From Irineochytrium annulatum (lineage: Eukaryota > Chytridiomycota > Chytridiomycetes > Chytridiales > Chytridiaceae): DNA of 12,479 nucleotides. Positions 8,830-12,479 of this stretch are shown piece after piece. The stretch is taken from positions 1 to 12,479 of the forward strand of contig JADGJL010000882.1 in the NCBI GenBank assembly GCA_027600665.1, read 5' to 3'. The notes under the pieces are model-generated. The model saw only the letters and a program-made list of their open reading frames with translations. It had not been told where the DNA came from and did no database searches. A program made the position numbers and the translations under genes. The first letter of the stretch is position 1, and every line of letters starts with the position of its first letter.

Positions 8830-9450
8830 CTCGCTCTTTCATCGTCAATACGAGAGAATGAAAGATGAAGGTCTTCACAGACGCGTTAGCGATTGACGCG
8901 TCCTTTTCCAAAGAACAATAGCGAGTTACAAAGGTAAGGCTAGTTTTTAAGAAAAAAGGGAAAGAAACGGCGCTAACAGGAGCGAAACGATTCGAAGCAG
9001 AGCAGGCCCAGAACTAAGTTAAGCAAAGAGAAAGAAAGTAAAAGCAAGAACGTAGACTTCAAAAATAAAGAAGTACAAGTAAGGAAAGTAAAAAAAGACA
9101 AGTGTGCAAAAACATAAGAATTGAAGAAGACAACTAGGACAACAAGACAAGTCTTCGGAGCCGTCACATTCAACCTCCTATTTTGAACGGTATACACGCA
9201 CTACGCAAACTTTGCGTCTAGAATCCAAGTTGTAGATACAACAGGAAGAGGGGGAGACTCGATTTCCCACTCCCCAAACGTCCATTCACACTTAGTGCGC
9301 CTTCACCACCTTCTTTTGCATCTCTAATTACGGTGGCGGCCCTCTCGCTCTCGTTCGTGTGCGCCGAGCTCACGCAGGTTAAGACATTTGGAGAAAAAGA
9401 AATGGGAGCTCGGAGCCATAAAAGGACGTGGCAAAAGGAAGTTAAGTTAG
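8830..9450. other. Purine-rich region without a supported gene
   Basis: Between about 8940 and 9145 the + strand is dominated by A and G (for example repeated AAAGAAAG and AAGTAAA words), with no lasting open frame of coding character. The 74-codon minus-strand frame at 8973-9197 is a Phe/Leu/Ser-rich by-product of that composition. From 9200 to 9450 composition returns to mixed and only the tail of a long Ser/Arg-rich minus frame crosses it. I see no RNA gene. Confidence 0.45.
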
Positions 9451-10089
9451 TCAGAGCGGGGTATGATAAATAAAACAAAGAATGCCATCCTCCGTTGTAC
9501 TCTGGAACGATGCCGGTCGAGCAGAGAGACCGCGGTTGAGGAAGTGGATCATAGCGAAGACGGCGAAGGTAATAAAAGCAAACATAGGTAGATGAGCCAC
9601 TGGAGCAATTGGTTGTCGTCAGGGTAGATGGCTTAGAGGACCTGCAGGCGACGTTGACAGGCGGATCGACACGGCCGCCTCGCCACGACGCTCGCCTGTC
9701 CCCTATCGCCATCGATGCTGTCCATGACGAGGTTATAGTGCGGCACCAGGCCGGCAACGAACTGCGTGCGCCTCCGCATGACGTGGGGAAAGTCGAGGCT
9801 CCACTTGGTCGCGTTCCGGATGAACGCGGCCATTGTAGCTTCGAACGTTCGGACGAAGGGCGGGTTTGCCATCGCGAACCGGAGCAGGTGGACTCGAAAG
9901 CGTTGGCCTCCTTCGCCCTTGGCGCGGCCATGCTGCTATGAGGTTCAGCTCGCGAGAACGGTCCGGGGCCTCGTGCAGCTTCTGTTCCCTCTTGACGAGG
10001 GCGCACAAGTCGTCGCAGTGCAGGGTCTGGCTGAGTTCGGGGCAGGGTGCGAGGACGAGAGGGCCGTCCTGGCCAGTGCGGGTAATCAT
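9451..10089 (-). CDS. Unrecognised coding-like region, spliced or frameshifted
   Basis: I do not recognise this protein. On the minus strand three successive segments have strong third-position G/C and plausible protein character. They are 10089 to about 9940 (starting MITRTGQDGPLVLAPCPEL), about 9935 to 9633 (with FVRTFEATMAAFIRNATKW and LVPHYNLVMDSIDGD, ending TAA at 9633), and then IYPDDNQLLQWLIYL after that stop, continuing in another frame as MFAFITFAVFAMIHFLNRG from 9585 to a TGA at 9451. The change between the first two segments could be a 61-nt phase-0 intron (9996-9936: GTCAAG to CTCATAG), which fits local intron lengths, or a frameshift. Later breaks need further introns or lesions. 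The last part looks like a membrane helix. A gene with introns, a pseudogene, or a gene with sequence errors all remain possible. It would be divergent from the gene at 10417. Confidence 0.35.
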
Positions 10090-10210
10090 AAAAAGCACCG
10101 TTACGGGAGAGATGGGTGAAGTCCGAGTTGGCGTTGACGTGGTGATTGGGAGTCGTCGTGGCACTCGCACTCGCAGGGTTGCCGTTTGGCCAATTCAAGG
10201 AGATTTGACA

Positions 10211-10338
10211 GCAATGTAGGGGTGAAGGAATGAGGCGTTTCCCTTGGTGCTTTGTTGTGTCAATCTGACTCATCTTCCAACAATGAAGGGGTGAAGGAAT
10301 GAGGCGTTCCCTTCGTGCTTGTTGTGTAAATCTGAACT
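10211..10338 (+). repeat. 69-bp tandem direct duplication
   Basis: Two adjacent copies (about 10211-10269 and 10280-10338, offset 69 bp from CAATG to CAATG) share GGGGTGAAGGAATGAGGCGTT, then CCCTT(G/C)GTGCT, TGTTGTGT and AATCTGA. They differ by a few substitutions and two single-T length changes. The repeat lies between the minus-strand coding signal ending at 10089 and the ATG at 10417, so it may duplicate promoter elements of one or both. Similarity is high enough to suggest a recent event. Confidence 0.8.
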
Positions 10339-10364
10339 GCCGCCGCAAACAAAGTGGAATTGAA

Positions 10365-10371
10365 CATATAA
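10365..10371 (+). promoter_or_regulatory. TATA-like element before the coiled-coil membrane gene
   Basis: ACATATAAAC at 10364-10373 lies about 45 to 50 bp upstream of the ATG at 10417, immediately downstream of the tandem duplication. It is the best TATA match in this intergenic region. Its short distance to the ATG would imply a very short leader. Confidence 0.3.
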
Positions 10372-10416
10372 ACTCCCATAATCCGCATCTACTCTGCAGC
10401 GAACAACCCATCAACG

Positions 10417-11401
10417 ATGCCTGCCTCGAGCCCCGACCCGTCGATCAGTCTCATCCTGGAAAAGATAGAAAAGATGGAGCGAAAGATAGAAAAGATGGAG
10501 CGAACGGACGAGATGAGGACGGTGCGAATGGACGAGATGGCCGTGGACATCCGCTTAATTGGTGAGATCTGAAAACTGCTTGGTTGACCTTGCCGCAATG
10601 CTTAACTTTATTCGTCCCAGGACAGCCGCGCGACGGACTGCAGCTGGCCAAGGCTGGGGCTCCGCAGTACGCGAGCAACAGCACCATAGCAAACGCGGGC
10701 AATGCGGCCGCCAAGTTGCTTCCACCGTCGGCAAAAGGGTTTATTTCTGTTCTGGTGGTATGTCTTGCCAAATTTTTTGAAACAATGATCTGATCGCTCC
10801 TTAATTTTAACAGTCAAGTAACTCCCCGTTTCATGTCATTGCCCGGCGCTTCACATTCATCCTGATCATGGGCATCGTGGCCGTGATCGTGTTGCGCCTC
10901 GAGGGGGTGGCTGAAGTGTGGGACGGGTTTGGCTGGGGCTGCCGTGCCTTATGTACGGGAATGTTGGCAGCCGTGGGAGGGTTTATGCTCCTTCCTGACG
11001 TGATTGAGGCGTCGTATTGCCTTAATGACGCAATAAAAGAAGGTTCGGAAACTCGCCGCGTGATTGTGGCGGCGGAGGCGGCGACGAAGAAGGCTGGCGC
11101 TCGGGCGCGTCAGTTGGAGATGGAGGCGCGCGAGTTGGAAATGGAGGAGCACAGGGGCCGCGCGCGGGTGCGACGGGCCGACGTCCAAATACAGGAGTGG
11201 GCTGCGCTTGTGCGGGAAAATGCTGCAGAGCAGAATTACCTGGAGAAATTAAAGGAGCTGAAAGTCAAGGAGAAGGAGGAGAAGCTTGAGGACAACGAGA
11301 GGAAGCTGGAAGCGAACCCGACCGGTGGTGAGGGCGGAGAGAGATACAGAGAGAGCCTTCTAGACATCGAAGGAGATATATTTGATCGCGAGGATCCTTA
11401 A
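10417..11401 (+). CDS. Unrecognised membrane protein with flanking coiled coils
   Basis: No family is recognised. Exons 10417-10561, 10621-10757 and 10814-11401 give 289 residues; introns are 59 nt (phase 1) and 56 nt (phase 0, GTATGT to AACAG). The ATG is the first after an in-frame TAA at 10369. Residues about 12-45 form a charged heptad-like helix (LEKIEKMERKIEKMER). A low-complexity Ala/Asn/Pro stretch follows. Two hydrophobic segments come next, near residues 105-123 (FTFILIMGIVAVIVLRL) and 138-155 (LCTGMLAAVGGFMLLPDV). The C-terminal third is a long, highly charged helix rich in Glu, Arg, Lys and Ala (for example QLEMEARELEMEE, LKELKVKEKEEKLEDNERK), likely a coiled coil. This layout suggests a membrane-anchored oligomer or scaffold; that is inference. 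Exon 3 has two decayed relatives at 8601-8825, so it belongs to a duplicated family. The RRM gene follows 177 bp downstream on the same strand. Confidence 0.65.
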
Positions 11402-11526
11402 ATTGTTAAATTGTTAATCCACAACTCCAATATATCTTCTTTGAAGTGGTATGATGGCACATATTAGGATAGCGCAACTTGTGCGCAGTCCTCAAAAGAA
11501 TTTTCGGCAAGCACCTTGAAAGCGTA

Positions 11527-11550
11527 ATGGTGGGCATCGCAGATCGATAA
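11527..11550 (+). other. Possible short upstream ORF before the RRM gene
   Basis: ATG at 11527 opens a seven-codon frame (MVGIADR) ending with TAA at 11548, 28 bp before the main ATG at 11579. If the transcript starts upstream of it, this uORF could lower translation of the RRM protein. The leader's true start is unknown. Confidence 0.25.
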
Positions 11551-11578
11551 TCCCCGAGACCATCTCCTAACCCGCGCA

Positions 11579-12479
11579 ATGCAGGAGCAAGACCTTTCGG
11601 CCGTCCTCTCCGACTCCCAAGACGCCGGGATGGCGGAGTACCAGGTGGAGCCCTCAAACGGCGCCCCCGGTGTTCGTCCGGCCTCGCCATCCAAGGATCT
11701 GGCCCCAGGAACCGAGGACGCCGGCGCCGCCCCTGCCCCCGCTGTTGGTGGTGGTGGAGGAGCCACGGAGGGCCACTACAGGCGGGCCAAGAGCCCGCCG
11801 TCGTATTCCTCATCGTCGGCGAGGATGCGCACTCCTTACGAGCGACCGCCCGCCGAGACTTCCTACAGGAGCAGTGGAGGCGATGGTGGGGATTACCCGG
11901 GCGGTGGATCCGGTTACAGGGGTTCGGGCGGTGATGGGGACGGCGCGGGACATTCAAAGTATTCGGCGGGCAAGCGATCGGACTCGAGGCCGTCGAGGAG
12001 GGAGTGCAGGGTTTACGTTGGTAACCTGGCGTACGAGGTCGGATGGCAGGATCTGAAAGATTTCATGCGAAAGGGTTGGTTTTATTTTTTGTTGCGTTGC
12101 TTTCGGGCTGGAATCTCACTGCTGTGCTTCTGCTTTCGCAAAATACACAATCAGCCGGCGAGGTCGTTTTCGCGGACATATTGACTCAGAGCGGCGGCCG
12201 ATCGAAGGTACGGAGCTGGACACTCGAATTATTTTTTGACTTTATAAAGGGATGCGGCGTCGTGGAGTTTGAGACGGCGGAGGAAGCTCAACGCGCTATC
12301 AAGGATTTGAACGACACGCCTTTCCAAGGCCGCCCTGTCTTTGTTCGCGAGGTGGAGCGTCCAGGTTGATGCTTACATTGGCTGACGCGTTGGATGCAGG
12401 ATCGTGAGCAGGAGGCGAAGTTTGGCTCCGGGCCCGGCCGTGAGCGCGACCACGGCCGGGCCCGGAGCCAAACTTCGCC
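11579..12479 (+). CDS. RRM RNA-binding protein, Gbp2/Hrb1-like, 5' part
   Basis: Exons are 11579-12074, 12155-12207, 12250-12351 and 12400 to the window end; introns are 80 nt (phase 1), 42 nt and 48 nt (phase 0). The ATG is the first after an in-frame TAA at 11525. The first 140 residues are disordered, rich in Gly, Ser, Pro and Arg with RS and GGDGG-type patches, as in SR/RGG shuttling proteins. An RRM follows: RNP2 VYVGNL at residues 145-150 and RNP1 KGCGVVEF across the exon 2-3 junction. The WQDLKDFMRKAGEVVFAD and VFVREDREQEAKFG stretches closely resemble the first RRM of the yeast Gbp2/Hrb1 group, which bind poly(A) mRNA and escort it to the cytoplasm. One or two more RRMs would be expected beyond the window. 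From 12451 the sequence is a reverse copy of the preceding exon, so residues after GRERD should not be trusted. The RRM is certain, the subgroup likely. Confidence 0.85.
12414..12479. repeat. Perfect terminal inverted repeat (fold-back), 29-bp arms
   Basis: Bases 12414-12442 (GGCGAAGTTTGG ... GGCCGTG) and 12451-12479 (CACGGCC ... CCAAACTTCGCC) are exact reverse complements over 29 bp, with an 8-base spacer AGCGCGAC. The left arm is normal RRM-gene exon in frame. The right arm is simply its reverse copy and ends with the window. Such perfect exon-templated fold-backs at a sequence end are typical of amplification or assembly chimeras, though a true hairpin is not excluded. Confidence 0.95.

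Noticed and set aside
1..12479. Gene cluster for a single metabolic or defence system
   Set aside because: The recognised genes belong to unrelated housekeeping roles on both strands with individual promoters; nothing links them functionally.

Overview
The window looks like nuclear DNA of a filamentous or early-diverging fungus. Its genes carry many short GT-AG introns (42 to 80 nt). Several introns have CTAAC- or CTGAC-like branch motifs near the 3' end. Coding parts are rich in G/C at third positions, and the recognisable proteins are fungal types: an Ort1/Arg11 ornithine carrier, a Dnf3-class lipid flippase, two Pmp3 proteolipids and a Gbp2/Hrb1-like RNA-binding protein. A chytrid (for example something near Blyttiomyces) would fit, but the sequence does not prove it. 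The perfect fold-back at the right end suggests a contig end, possibly from amplified (single-cell type) DNA; this is inference.

Layout, left to right. 2-611 (+) is the 3' part of a mitochondrial ornithine carrier gene with two introns. 612-1303 is intergenic. 1304-6122 (+) is a complete six-exon P4-ATPase of 1515 residues, with one intron splitting the DKTGT phosphorylation motif. 6123-7282 holds no gene I can support; it contains a pyrimidine-rich tract and three degraded copies of a repeat of roughly 90 bp. 7283-7609 and 8126-8393 (both -) are two PMP3 paralogues in tandem; the first intron position is shared and a second intron is present in only one. 8601-8825 holds two decayed fragments, in inverted orientation, that resemble one exon of the gene at 10417-11401. 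8830-9450 is purine-rich and apparently empty. 9451-10089 (-) carries a coding-like but interrupted signal. A 69-bp tandem duplication (10211-10338) lies between it and the next gene. 10417-11401 (+) is an unrecognised 289-residue protein with two likely membrane segments flanked by coiled coils. 11579-12479 (+) is the 5' part of an RRM protein gene that runs into the terminal inverted repeat.

The genes do not form one pathway. Three concern membranes (mitochondrial ornithine exchange, aminophospholipid flipping, plasma-membrane proteolipids) and one concerns mRNA handling; this looks like ordinary gene neighbourhood. The less ordinary parts are the multicopy, partly decayed membrane/coiled-coil family, the tandem duplications, and the fold-back end. 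All exon borders were assigned by eye from reading frame, splice consensus and family motifs, without transcript evidence.
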